From contig CM060850.1 of NCBI GenBank assembly GCA_030737835.1, positions 2,879,788 to 2,943,787 on the forward strand: a stretch of 64,000 nt of DNA, in the 5' to 3' direction. Below, one piece after another: positions 24,494-34,790 of this stretch. The position numbers were made by a program, and so were the translations under genes. The notes beneath the pieces are model-generated. The model had not been told where the DNA came from. It made no database searches and saw nothing but the letters and a program-made list of their open reading frames with translations. This DNA is from Acorus gramineus (lineage: Eukaryota; Streptophyta; Magnoliopsida; Acorales; Acoraceae). Position 1 is the stretch's first letter. Each line of letters opens with the position of its first letter.

Positions 24494-27400
24494 ATGCTTG
24501 GATGGAAAGATTATGGGTTTTGTTGTTTGATTTTTTTTTTTTCTGGTATTCAATGTATTATATTTTTCAGATTGTTTAAGTTGGGATCACTATATGTAAA
24601 TAAATGTATGATTTCTTTGTTACAAATATGATTTTCTGTTTTTTTTAACCAAATTTGGGTTCTTCAGGTTGGGTTCGGGTTGGGTGTTTTAACCACAGGT
24701 TAGGTTTGGGTTGGGGTCACCAGGTTGAAAATCGGGTTGGGTCGGGTTAGGATTGAGTGTTTTGAATTTCGGGTTGGTCGCCCGATTTGCACCCCTATGC
24801 CCAATCCCTCCTTCTAAGAACACTAGAGTGGAGAGAGAGCTCAAGACATATGATGATCGGAGAAGTTGCAGTTTGACAACCCAATCCACTAGCATGCATT
24901 CTAACCCCTTCTTGAAACAAAATTTACAGCAACCAAATTGCTTTTTGAGAAGTTGACCTTCAATTTGGAAATCATTTCAAAACACTCAATAATGAACCTC
25001 AATTCTTCCATATAACCTTCTCAATCATAACATAGGAGGATATTATCATCCGCATATTGAATATGAGAAACCCTTGAGCCACATCTAGAAACCACGAATC
25101 CCTTTAACCATCCGTGAGAGACTCCTTTAGTTAGTTATTAAGTTAGTTTTCAATGAAAACATTTAGGTTTTTTTATTGTTTTAATTAAATCCCAGCTATA
25201 CATTTGTTTTAATATCAACCATTTATAACAAATGGTTCATTAAGCATCTGTCCGACCCATTTATTAAGCCTAGGAGCGCAGGGTATGCCTATGCACGTAT
25301 ACTGGCCAAGTGATCCCCTAATGAATGAAGGAGAAGGATGACCAGCCTCTTGCTTTTCTCGTAACCTGGACCTTATCGTGATATTCAACTTCGTAGTATT
25401 TCTCTATATCCAAGATTTATTGTTAATCCAGCATTCCCTAGTCCAACTATTGGACCATGTAAGATCCCGAAAAACCACCATCTCATGTCCACAACAGGCT
25501 GGTTAGGCGGACAAGCATATAGGCCCATATGGGCCGCCTAGCCACCTAGGTGTTACCCAGACAACATATGTGTGTAATACAAGATATAATAAGTTGCCGT
25601 GTGCCACAATCCTGTCGGACTAATTATGCTTAATTAGAATTCTGATTTAGGAGAGAAACACATATTTAGGACATAAATTAAATGAAACTAATTTATGGTT
25701 AGGATAACCAAAGGAGCCCAATTTTGACATTTGTATATGATAACTCTCTAAATAAGACCCTTTGATGCATGGGTTGTGATCATCAAATGGTGCATAATTC
25801 CAGAGGATGTACATTTAAAGACCTAAGAAAATAATCAAGTTTTAGAAAGATGGATTTTTATAATTAATGTTTTACAAGTGTTTGACATGCAGAAAAAAAA
25901 TTGTCAGCCGATATGTCTTACTAATATCGAGAAATATCACGTTCTGGGGATGGATGATACATTGGTTAATACTGATAATTTGAATTATACAATGTAGAGG
26001 CTGAGGAATTCAAGGGTGATAAAATATACTGAAAATATATACATGAACATTTACCTTGGAGAAGAACACCAAGCAGAAACAATTTTAGCGCCCTCACCAT
26101 TGCCTTATATGATGTCAAAGATCTTCGTGATGTGTTCTGTGGCATAATAGAAGCAAAAACTTAGTTTATATAAATGCCAATAATGTAACTGAAAAATATT
26201 TTCTAACAGCTGACAAACAAATAACTTAATTAGGTCCTCTTGTACTGGTATAGTTCATAATATAGAACTATAGAAGAGGAGCAAGAACAAATGTGAAAAA
26301 CTATGTCCAAGTAACAAAAGCAGATCATCCAATCTAAACACGTATCAACCTTCCGAATGAATGTTATGCAAACATCTGTGCCATCCTCGTGTGATGAAAA
26401 ATACAATTTTTTACTTGAGAATTGATAGAGATTTAAAATAGTGGAACAGAATGAGCTTTTGCCATATAAAAGACAATGACATGACTGGCAGAAGTTACAA
26501 ATTTCAAACCCCCTCATCACCAACCCATGTAAACCTATCTAACAGACATTTGATACTCATCAACCAGGATGGAAGAGAGGGAAGGGGAGTGAGGAACAGG
26601 GCATAAGCACTATAATGTTTCCATTGAACTATGCCAAAAAGTCCACACTACACATCTATCTTCAATGAATAAGTGAAAAAAACTGACGATCCTCCCAGTC
26701 TTGGAATAATATTTATGTGATTCTCTAATCAGTTACAACTTAATCCAAAAACATGCAATCAACTACCATGGGCTCTCTACGTACCTTGTACACGAGCGCA
26801 ACCGAGATGCCAGCAATGAAAAGAAAAAAAGGCATCACAAAATCTGCCAAGTGCACGCCATTCCATGGGGAATGAGCTACAACTGCAACTGAACCAGCAT
26901 AATCTACAAACGTCATGAGCTGTAAGAAGAATACCATAACAAGAGCTAATATTAGAATCTGAGGAGAATATAGAGGACATCTATGTAATGGATAATACCA
27001 ACATCAATATCGCTTGTTCATAAAAGTTTGAGATTTCCCCCTGTAATTGAATGCCACATGGCAAGCTTTATATAGATGTGGTCAAAGATTAAAAGATTTT
27101 GGACCAGACAATGTTCACTTCATTCATCACGTAAATTAGACCCCACATAATAATTTATTATTTTTTGTTCCCACACAAACTTCTAATAGTTAACTCCTTT
27201 GTCAAACAGACATACACATGAAGTAATAAACTAGTTTATCAAGGCTGCAAATCCAAAAAAGCCAAGATCAGAGTTTTCACCATCTGTGCACATTGATACA
27301 CAACATTATAGGGATTTCTGAGCCACTCCTGAGTTTTCTTTTTCTCTTGATTTTTATAATTTACGTTTCAACTCCTAGGAGTATCAATTTAGGCACAGGG

Positions 27401-28376
27401 GATTGGTTCTCCAACAAGTTTCCATGGAATGATGTTGACAATGTCTGGTCACTCTAATATGAACCTACATGCATGTCGTTGGAACTCTTGGTCTTGGACA
27501 CAGTCTTTGATGGTGCTTTGGATGAATAATTCTTGTAGAAATCTGCAGTGTTTTGAAATTTCCTAAATTTTATTTTCTTGTCCTAAAACTTACTCCAGTC
27601 CATTTTTATCATACACTCTGCTACTATTCAAAAAAAAAAAAAAAAAAAACCATGGTTGTTGATTCTCTCAGAAGAGTGAAAGGATATTCACAAAAATATG
27701 TTTTGTGTCCTGGTGATTCTCCACCGAATCACTTGCGTTTCATATTTTTCATGCAGTCGAGGTGATCTAACATGGCATGTGTCCTCAAAACTAGTATCAC
27801 TAACCAACCCCAATTGGAAAAAAAAAAATTAATTGAAAAACAGAGCTCAGATATCATGATATAAAAAAAAACTCTAAATATTGTCTGGATAGATTACAAG
27901 TCTATACCATGTCCAATTTTGGCTAAACAGCCAACTCATACAGTTCAAAAAAAAAAAAACACTTCGGCTGTGATTCAACGATGCGAATCTACCAAAATTA
28001 AAAGAAGAACTAAAACAACGATTTCAAAATTGGAAATCATACTGCATCCAAATATTAGAGCCTCACGGTTCGTTTCACATATGTATGATTACATCCACAA
28101 CAACCACATATTATACCACTCTATAGAAAACAAACAACACTGTCCATTCCAGTTTCACAGAACAATCTAAATCGAATCCATCAAGTTGTCAGTAAACAAA
28201 GCTAACTCGAGATTTACAAGAGAACAGCTTCCAAGAAAAAACACAGATAGAGAGAGAGAGAGTACAGCGAGGGAAAGGCCGCGAAATACGTCCAGCGAAG
28301 CGATTCGTGGTTTTGAACGTCGCTGCTGCTGCGGCGGCGGTTCTTCTTCTCCGCTTAACGGGACGTAATCCGCCAT
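14543..28376 (-). CDS. HGSNAT-like (heparan-alpha-glucosaminide N-acetyltransferase family) membrane protein, 13 exons
   Basis: Plant homologue of the lysosomal acetyl-CoA:glucosaminide acetyltransferase family, a multi-pass membrane acyltransferase. The plant substrate is unknown, as plants lack heparan sulfate. Exons from the start: 28266-28376, 26785-26919, 26055-26136, 22917-22993, 21127-21233, 19739-19871, 18948-19064, 18784-18869, 18085-18151, 16037-16115, 15846-15937, 14821-14964, 14543-14578. All joins are GT-AG and in phase, giving 421 residues. Seen: LDVFRGLSLA (28-37), AHSPWNGVHLADFVMPFF with His53 at the position of the catalytic histidine known in the human enzyme, GGYFHGLNSL, YGVDIEKIRWLGILQRIA, YVPDWQF, GPACNSAGMIDRYALGIEHL and EWMGRHSLMIFIF. 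An in-frame ATG lies 11 codons upstream (28409). The last exon (IHWIVAIFVHK, stop) is short, and the final membrane helix of the mammalian protein is not found. Large introns hold a SINE and a LINE. Confidence 0.92.
16690..17570. repeat. Probable degraded repeat in intron 10 of the HGSNAT-like gene
   Basis: Contains paired, inverted-looking wording at its two ends: 'GAAATCTTCTTAAAATCACAAAAAG' type words near 16770 and their inverse near 17260, plus phrases such as 'GGGAGTTATATTGATTTTTTCC'. This style resembles the element at 36070-36570. There is no coding capacity. Family and boundaries are not certain. Confidence 0.4.
20560..20730 (-). mobile_element. tRNA-derived SINE-like element
   Basis: Read on the minus strand, the element starts GGGCTATTGCTTGGAGCAAT. 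It has a box A-like TTGGAGCAATGGTAAAG and, about 30 bases later, a box B-like AGTTCAAGTCC, the internal RNA polymerase III promoter layout of tRNA-derived SINEs. A truncated relative with the box A region is at 32695-32740. The 3' end is approximate. It lies in intron 5 of the HGSNAT-like gene, in the same orientation. Confidence 0.55.
22202..22896 (+). other. Two unrecognised open frames inside intron 4 of the HGSNAT-like gene
   Basis: Frames at 22202-22498 (98 codons) and 22534-22896 (120 codons) run antisense to the host gene. I recognise no domain. Composition is unremarkable and neither has a clear promoter or partner exon. The second ends only 20 bases before the host exon at 22917-22993. 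They are more likely chance frames or degraded inserted sequence than genes; recorded because of their length. Confidence 0.15.
23693..23988. mobile_element. MITE family F, copy 1 (296 bp), nested in the LINE
   Basis: Ends GGGCTAGTTTGGCAAG and CTTGCTAAACTAGCCC form about 16-bp inverted repeats. Family members lie at 29361-29657 (same orientation) and 33191-33489 (opposite orientation). No coding capacity. A run of about 12-14 cytosines lies at 23931-23943. The target duplication is unclear in this copy. Confidence 0.85.
24030..24797. mobile_element. Non-autonomous hAT element, 768 bp, nested in the LINE
   Basis: Terminal repeats TAGGGCTGCAA and TTGCACCCCTA are flanked by the exact 8-bp duplication TGCCCAAT (24022-24029 and 24798-24805). 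Subterminal regions are packed with GGGTTCGGGTT / AACCCGAACCC motifs, typical of plant hAT elements. It contains a (CT)n tract at about 24463-24491 and no transposase frame. Confidence 0.88.
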
Positions 28377-28408
28377 TGTTGGAATCTTGTTTTGGACTTC
28401 TAAAAGCA

Positions 28409-29360
28409 CAAAAAGTTGGGAGTGGCAGAGATCGATTCGGACAAGAAGAGGGTGCGTTGGTCCGGCATTAAGAATTACTGTTGACCTTCAATGGATAAAA
28501 AAAAATCTCGGAAAGGGTCGCCATTGAAAGACCTCGTCATTCTTTTTAATTACGATGATACACTAACTTTGTTTGCAAGCAGAATATTTACTTAATTTAT
28601 TTCACTGAAAAAATATTTACATGTCAAATTTTATCATTATTTATAAAATAAAATATCAACGTATCAAATTATTTATTTATTATTTATAAATTATTATTTA
28701 TATCTTATTCATATTTACATGTCAAATTTTATCATTATTTATAAAATAAAATATCCAAATATCAAATCATTTATTTACTATTTATAAATTATTATTTACA
28801 TCTTATTCATTTTTTATCTCATCAATTAAATAATAATTTTATTATTATTATATGTCTCAACGAGAATAATTGAAAACACAATTTAACAAAAAAAAGAAAA
28901 AAATTAATCACAGATCCCTCAATATACCCCCACATTAATTTTAAGTCTACGTAAAGTTTCAACTTAACAATGGGTCTCCATGTACCAATCCCTACTATGT
29001 CTGGGTCTTGTCACTATCGGGAGAGGTAACGGCAGTTAACTTTTCTCATTTACCCCCTTTTAAATAGTATGTATACTGTTATGTATTGTATATACACTCT
29101 TAATCAACTGCAGATATAACCATTATGTGTACATTGTTATCTATGTTTGTGTACATTGTTAGAAATCTGTGTGCATTAATGTGGGTTATCAGAGAACAAA
29201 AACGGAGAAGGGAGGCGATGGAAAGGTGTGGAGGGAGGGGGAGAGCCACCATCTATGAGAGTGGTGAAAAAGAGGGGAAAAAAGAAAAGGGGCTAACGGT
29301 AAAAGTGAAAGAAAAATTACTAGAGTTAACAGAGAATAAATGGAAAGACCTAGACATAAT
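28409..29360. other. Upstream region of the HGSNAT-like gene
   Basis: No gene is seen. It contains a (GA)n / (CT)n tract just inside exon 1's donor side, an AT-rich tandem duplication at 28613-28808, and sequence of no recognised identity. A short frame at 29125-29367 is low-complexity Lys/Glu/Arg-rich and is not accepted as coding. Confidence 0.5.
28613..28808. repeat. Tandem duplication, two 98-bp units
   Basis: Two adjacent copies starting ATATTTACATGTCAAATTTT at 28613 and 28711, with few differences. AT-rich and non-coding. Confidence 0.85.
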
Positions 29361-29657
29361 GGGCTAGTTTAGCAATGGGTTAACATTTTAATAATAAGTT
29401 GTCTTAATTTTAGGGATAAAAAATTATCAATTTTGTTCATATTTATATTTGTCAAAATTGAGATAAAAAATGAAAATAAATGCTATCCTAACCTTTAGGT
29501 GAAACAAAATATCATTATTTCTATTTCAAAATTGAGACAACTGTCTGTAATTTATCCCGATTATTTTTTATACAAAATGGGAATAAGTTATCCTTCCACT
29601 CACTTATCCCCATAATTATCCATTATCACATCACTTATCTATTTGTCAAACTAACCC
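29361..29657. mobile_element. MITE family F, copy 2 (297 bp)
   Basis: Ends GGGCTAGTTTAGCAA and TTGTCAAACTAACCC, collinear with 23693-23988. AAT is present on both sides as a possible 3-bp target duplication. No coding capacity. Confidence 0.85.
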
Positions 29658-30574
29658 AATAGGTGTCAGTACCTAGAGACATTATTAAGTGCAAAAGTTG
29701 TAGGGACTTAAAATTAATATGAGGATATGCTAAGAGACCTGGAATTAATTTTTCCAACAACAAAAAATATTTTGCTAATATAGTTATCTGGTACCAAGGT
29801 CAAAAAATGCACTCTAAAAATTCAGAGGCATTTTCGTCAATGTAACAAGTCATGATGATTTTGACAGCCGTTTGAAGGGGAATATTCGCGTTGATTTTAA
29901 GACAAAAATAAATCCGTTCCGGAACGATTTTGTCGGGTGCGAAAACCAATCACAACGGCTCACAGCCGCATTCGATCAAAGCCGTCTAACCGATGGATCT
30001 CGTGAAATCGAACGGTGTTAACCATTCGACCAAACAATATTTATTTCTCCCTTTCTTTCATGAAAAAATGTACATAGAGTGAATGATAGACTCTTAAAAG
30101 ATTGCGAATATCATATCCACTCCTATTTTAGAAAAAATCCACGTAACGACAGCTTAAAAATACATATTCACATAACCTCAACATTTAAAAAAATTCAAAA
30201 ATATCCCTACAAATAATCAAAACACATCTGCTTACATAAAACCACTAAATCAAAGTCCTCTTCCTTTCAACCGTCTCATTTTCAACCGTTGGGGCCATGG
30301 AGGACTATAGTAGAGAGGATTCAACTTGTTTTGATAAAAAAAAAATGATTTTGATAATAGAGAAGATGGTCTAAAGTGAAATAAATGGGGATAATATGAT
30401 GATTTAACTATATATGATTAACTTAACTACACCCCAATTTCTAGCTGTTAACTAACGATGGGAGTAGATTTCAAAATCATCATAAATTAAAGGGTTATAA
30501 AGATTTTCAAAAAAACTAAAAGGTCGATATGGATATTCGCAATTTTTGAGGAAGCTTTACGGTATTTCCCTTCT
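29658..30574. other. Spacer downstream of the RING-H2 gene
   Basis: No gene is seen. A patch at about 29870-30040 is richer in CG dinucleotides than its surroundings and contains CCGTTCCGGAACG, a perfect short palindrome core. No regulatory function can be assigned. Confidence 0.4.
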
Positions 30575-30907
30575 TCAGAAACCTGCCAAGAACCAAAGCA
30601 GCATCTCCTGAGTCAGTTTTTCTTCTCTCCGAGAGCAGACCTCCTCCTCATCGCAGCAAAACCGACACAACGGACAGGTTCTCCGACGACTGAACCACCT
30701 ATCAACACAGGCCTTGTGGAACGAGTGCCGGCAACGCAACCGCCGGATCTCCTCCCCGTTCTTCAACAGACTCGAAAGGCAGACGACGCAACAGTCTCCC
30801 GCCACGGATTCTTCTTGCATTCCACACAGGCTTTCTATCCGTGGTGCGCATGTTTCTTTGCCTCCTCTGCTCAGGATGTTTAATATGAAGTTGAAGAACT
30901 CATCCAT
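30575..30907 (-). CDS. Small RING-H2 finger protein (probable E3 ubiquitin ligase)
   Basis: A single-exon gene for 110 residues. It contains a complete RING-H2 domain: CVVC, a central CRHSFHKAC, then the D-R-W-F signature and CPLC, i.e. the C3H2C3 zinc-ligand order, at about residues 40-82. RING-H2 proteins recruit E2 enzymes and transfer ubiquitin; the substrate cannot be predicted. The N-terminus (MDEFFNFILNILSRGG) is short and moderately hydrophobic, not a clear membrane segment. Size and layout resemble the small RHA1/XERICO-type plant RING-H2 proteins, though specific orthology is not claimed. A TTTATAAA box lies on the minus strand at about 31017-31024, some 110 bases upstream of the ATG. 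Confidence 0.88.
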   Translation of the reverse strand: MDEFFNFILNILSRGGKETCAPRIESLCGMQEESVAGDCCVVCLSSLLKNGEEIRRLRCRHSFHKACVDRWFSRRRTCPLCRFCCDEEEVCSRREEKLTQEMLLWFLAGF

Positions 30908-31016
30908 GGCTTTGCTTTGCTAGGAATGGAGAGGTTGTTTAGTTTGCATATAAACTTGTTTGATTTCCCTGAAGTGAGTTAGTGGGTCGCTTTGTTCAGT
31001 TGTTCTTTTGCTTGGT

Positions 31017-31024
31017 TTATAAAT
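31017..31024 (-). promoter_or_regulatory. Candidate TATA box of the RING-H2 gene
   Basis: TTTATAAA on the minus strand, about 110 bases before the start codon. This spacing fits a TATA box plus a leader of about 80 bases. Position-based inference only. Confidence 0.35.
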
Positions 31025-32029
31025 TACAAGGTTAGGTTGGGATGTGAGAGGTGGCTTCTGTGCTCAGCAATGTAGGGTGCACCTACACCTAGAAGGTTTA
31101 ACTTTAGCAATCTCAATCACTGAGGGTCAGTTTCTCATTTTTGGCATTTGCATTCTACTTCTGTTGGCACATTTAGAAAAATTGTGTTTGAAATCTTCTA
31201 TTTTTTTTATTTATTTGTAGACAAAAAGAAGAATTCACTTTTTGGACGATTGTTACCAAACAAGCCTTTTAAGTATATGAGATGAAGAAGGGTCTAAAGT
31301 CTTAACACAGCATATTTTTGACAGTTTTTTTTGTCAACATCACTTTCATGGATCACACATTTTGTCAAGGAGTAACCAGACTTATTAATGAGATGATCCA
31401 ACCCATCATAATTTCTAAAATGAGCTAAAGTTTCTTTCATACCTGTAACCTAGACAGATTCATATACAAGGACTAGCAGTAGTCTTTTTATTACCATAGG
31501 AAACCATGTAGAATGAAAACTTCCAAAGTAATAGGCCGAAAATAGTTTGGGATTAATGAATAATGACTTAATGAGCTATGATACCTGTCCTGCTGTCAGT
31601 ATTGAACAAGTTTCACTCCGAAATGCAAAGAAAACGAGCACTACAAATATTTGGATCTCCTGAGCTTCAACAAAATTCCAAACAAAATGAGTAGAGCTGT
31701 GATTTAATAGTAGAAGCAGCTGCCACCATCACATAACATACACTCTTGTCGATCAATCATCACGAATCACTGTGAATTCACAGATAAAGTAAGTTTGAAG
31801 ATTGTTGAGAAAAATCTACATTTTACGATTCACAAATTTGGTAGTCAATTTCTGAGGTAGGTGAAATGAGAAAAAGAAAGTAGGTGAAGTGCAAAAGTTG
31901 CTAGGACATCAACACTAACAAAAAGAAAATTTATTTAAATTGTTTTAACTATGAAGTTCTCAAATAATTTCCCCAGGATTTAGCATTCAAAATCATCACA
32001 AGATACCATCGGAAGTAATTAAAACAATT

Positions 32030-32140
32030 AAGCAGCATTGGGGGCCACACATGCATGTCATCTGCATGGCAAATGAAATTGCGGATATGTTGGCAAAGGT
32101 GATAATAAATAGAGCAGGTATTCTATTGGAAAAACTGCTT
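32030..32140 (+). pseudogene. Possible retroelement RNase H fragment
   Basis: A plus-strand frame reads HVICMANEIADMLAK, which resembles the C-terminal signature of the plant retroelement-type RNase H domain (H-x..N-x-x-A-D-x-L-A-K). It is isolated, with no reverse transcriptase next to it. Confidence 0.4.
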
Positions 32141-32279
32141 TTGAACTAACTTTTCCCCCATCACATCATATACATTTACAGCTAGCATCTAATTCAAAGT
32201 TTGCTAAGCAACTTATACACAGCAGGTGCACATTCTGTGAAGAGCAGCTGGAAAATATGATAAACTACATAAAGAGCGC

Positions 32280-32545
32280 GGTTACACCCAGATCCATTTC
32301 TAGCCCCAATTCCAGCCTTATATGCGTCGATGAATTTCTATCGACGCATATGCTCATGTTAACAAGACATATGCTTCGCAAGAATTTTTTTACATTTTCT
32401 ATAAATACATTCATGCAATTCATTGAAATATATGCTTCATTTTTTATAAAAACATGTACCTCATTAGATGAGGTATACTATTTTAAAAAAATACGAAACA
32501 CATGTAGACTCGAAATGGGGCTGGATATAACATTATCCCTACATA
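32280..32545. repeat. Dispersed repeat family D, copy 2
   Basis: Collinear with 3470-3830 and with parts of 52866-53680. Contains the palindromic ATGCGTCGATGAATTTCTAT followed by CGACGCATATG, then ATGCTTCATTTTTTATAAAA and ACCTCATTA. The open frame at 32257-32565 crosses it and is not considered a gene. Confidence 0.5.
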
Positions 32546-32694
32546 AAATCTGGTTTGTAGTTTAATCAAGCATTCATCACCCCTCAACTAATCCACGTAT
32601 TGTTAACTTCTTACAAAGAGTAAAATGATACATCAGCTTATTAATATAAACAAAAACCAAGAGTATTTACGTTTTCTCACTATCCTATTAACTG

Positions 32695-32740
32695 GAGTGC
32701 TTTACCTTATCTCCAAGCGATGGCCCCTAAAACTGCTCTT
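32695..32740 (-). mobile_element. Truncated SINE-like fragment
   Basis: On the minus strand, GCTTGGAGATAAGGTAAAG corresponds to the box A region of the SINE-like element at 20560-20730. The adjoining TAAAACT is shared as well. The body and box B are missing. Confidence 0.4.
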
Positions 32741-33190
32741 AACAAGGCAAGAAAAATAATCCACTTCCATGACTAGCAATTCACGTGGTGAACGAAGAGA
32801 CTTGTTAGAAAATACCCATGACAAGAAGAGCCAAGGCTGAATAGACAGATATCAAAATTAATTTTTCAGAAACAAATAGCTAGTGGACATCCATCTTGCA
32901 TCAGATAATAAAAAACAATAGCCCTCTCATTGGAGGGATGTCCACACCATCTTAATGAAAAGGTCCACCAGGCCACCACTATGAGGCCATCCAAGAGATG
33001 ACGGGCTTTTTTTTGTTTCATCTTAGCTGATCTAAAACATTAAATCTCCCTCTAGGCCTCCGATTCTCTCGGTTGGCACACTTGGCGGGATAGTCGATGA
33101 GCCAAAATCATTCCATCTAGGATGGCATTAGGATAATACGATGCCTAACATTGAAGGTGATAACCGGAAGTGATGCAATCTTTGAACCTT

Positions 33191-33489
33191 GGGCTGGTTT
33201 GACAAGGGGATAAGTGATGTGATAAAAGGTAATTGTGGGAATAAGTGAGGGGAGATGACAATTTATCCCGTTTGGTATAAAAAATAATCGAGATGAAGTG
33301 CGGACAGTTGTGCCGATTTTGAAATGAAAATGAAGATTTTTTGTTTCACCTAAAGGCTGGAATAATAGTTATCATTACTTTTTTTCTCAATTTTGACAAA
33401 TGTAAATAAGAACAAAATTAATAGACTTTTTATTCTCTAAAATTAGGACAACTGATCCTCAAAAACTTAACCCCTTGCCAAACCAACCC
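33191..33489. mobile_element. MITE family F, copy 3 (299 bp, inverted)
   Basis: Ends GGGCTGGTTTGACAAG and CTTGCCAAACCAACCC. The interior is the reverse complement of copies 1 and 2. No coding capacity; the target duplication is not clear. Confidence 0.85.
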
Positions 33490-33818
33490 TAAATGCAGAG
33501 GAAAGTCCTAAAACTATGTTATCTATCAAAAAGTCCTAAAACTATACAGAGAGAGTGAGAGACCAATCAAAATGATTTCCTTTCTCCAATCCACAAATTC
33601 TCCAATAAACTTTTGCTTGGTCACGTCACATAACACTCAAATAAAAAAACAATAAGCCTAGTTGCTCCTTAAGAAATCTCAAAAAAAAATTACCATGAAA
33701 AAGAATACTTCAAATAACGAGGTACTGATAATCCTCATAATTTACAAGCAATTTCTAACCCCCAAAACCCTTGCAAAGAAAAGTATTCAAGCCAAATGCA
33801 AAACTAAATACCGTCTTT

Positions 33819-33968
33819 AAGTGATTATAACTGATACCAGCACATGGTGATTTCAGTGTATGGTCTCTCAAATTCCATGATACATAAAAGGCAAAGTGAT
33901 TATAACTGATACCAGCACATGGTGATTTCAGTGCATGGTCTCTCAAATTCCATGATACATAAAAGGCA
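33819..33968. repeat. Tandem duplication, two 75-bp units
   Basis: Two adjacent units starting AAGTGATTATAACTGATACC at 33819 and 33894, differing at about one base. The length is a multiple of three, so a minus-strand frame (33755-34027) stays open and repeats AFYVSWNLRDH..LKSPCAGISY. I do not recognise the peptide and do not call a gene. Confidence 0.9.
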
Positions 33969-34790
33969 ATAATGCAGAGAAGACGGGACAACAACATATT
34001 TGATTCAGCTTTTGGTTTGTGGGGCAAACCCCCTCATATTCCTCTATGACAAGCTACATAAATAAAATGTGAAAGTGTGAAACAGTATGCAAATACCAGC
34101 CAAAATCTTTTGTTAAAATTTCTTACATGTTTAAGATGAGATATACATTCTTTTGAAAAAGATAGTATAAGAGGATCCTAGTTACATTTCGCATGCTGGT
34201 AACACCACTCTATATTCTCCCTTGATGATTCAGATAACTTGTTCATAGATTTGTCCTCTTTGCAGACACATGAGCTGTCTAAGGATCTACTGGAGTGTCA
34301 AGAACTATAAACATAGAGCATCATCATACCATGGCAAAATGCAACTGTATGAAACCAAGATAATGGGTGGGCATGTAGATATTAGCAGCTATATTGTCAA
34401 CCAGCTAAATAAAAAACATCTCACACCATGTCATGACCGACTGTAACAGCAACCGTATTACCTACAACATCGTTTTGACATTTTCATTGCAGAACTTCCA
34501 TTTATACAGTTATGCATTCATGAGAGGGAGCATAAAACTATACATTTCAATGACATATTAAATTGACCAATGAATTGGCACTGATTGCAATGCTAATTGC
34601 TTATATTGTTGCAGTTTTCACTTTTCCACATGACCACACAACTTTCTAGCAAAAAAAAAGGTTAAAGAAAGAAAAAATAAAACTCGCAAGTCAAATCCAA
34701 TCATCCAAGGTTTACATTTATTTTGCTACTACTGAGCAGTCGAAAAATTAATAATGTAGTTTTATCAAATGTGAATTACCTCATGTAAAC

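Larger units (their letters stand above)
23335..25123 (-). mobile_element. LINE (non-LTR retrotransposon) remnant, reverse transcriptase 3' half
   Basis: Read on the minus strand, three-frame fragments match a plant LINE reverse transcriptase: LSRMVKGI, then HIQYADDNILL with the YADD catalytic motif at 25045-25056, then KVNFSKSNLVAVNF and GLGCQTATSPI. After two insertions come GKLLSLSGRL, RRYLWAGNKKEE and FGEVEHDLLWKEGR. Frameshifts and stops show it is dead, and it is 5'-truncated at about 25123. It lies in intron 3 of the HGSNAT-like gene, split by the MITE at 23693-23988 and the hAT element at 24030-24797. Confidence 0.85.
31025..34790. other. Intergenic region between RING-H2 and preY genes
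   Basis: No complete gene. It holds a possible retroelement RNase H fragment near 32030-32140, a family D repeat, a SINE fragment, a family F MITE and a 75-bp tandem duplication (each listed separately). The remainder is AT-rich with no recognised content. Confidence 0.5.
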
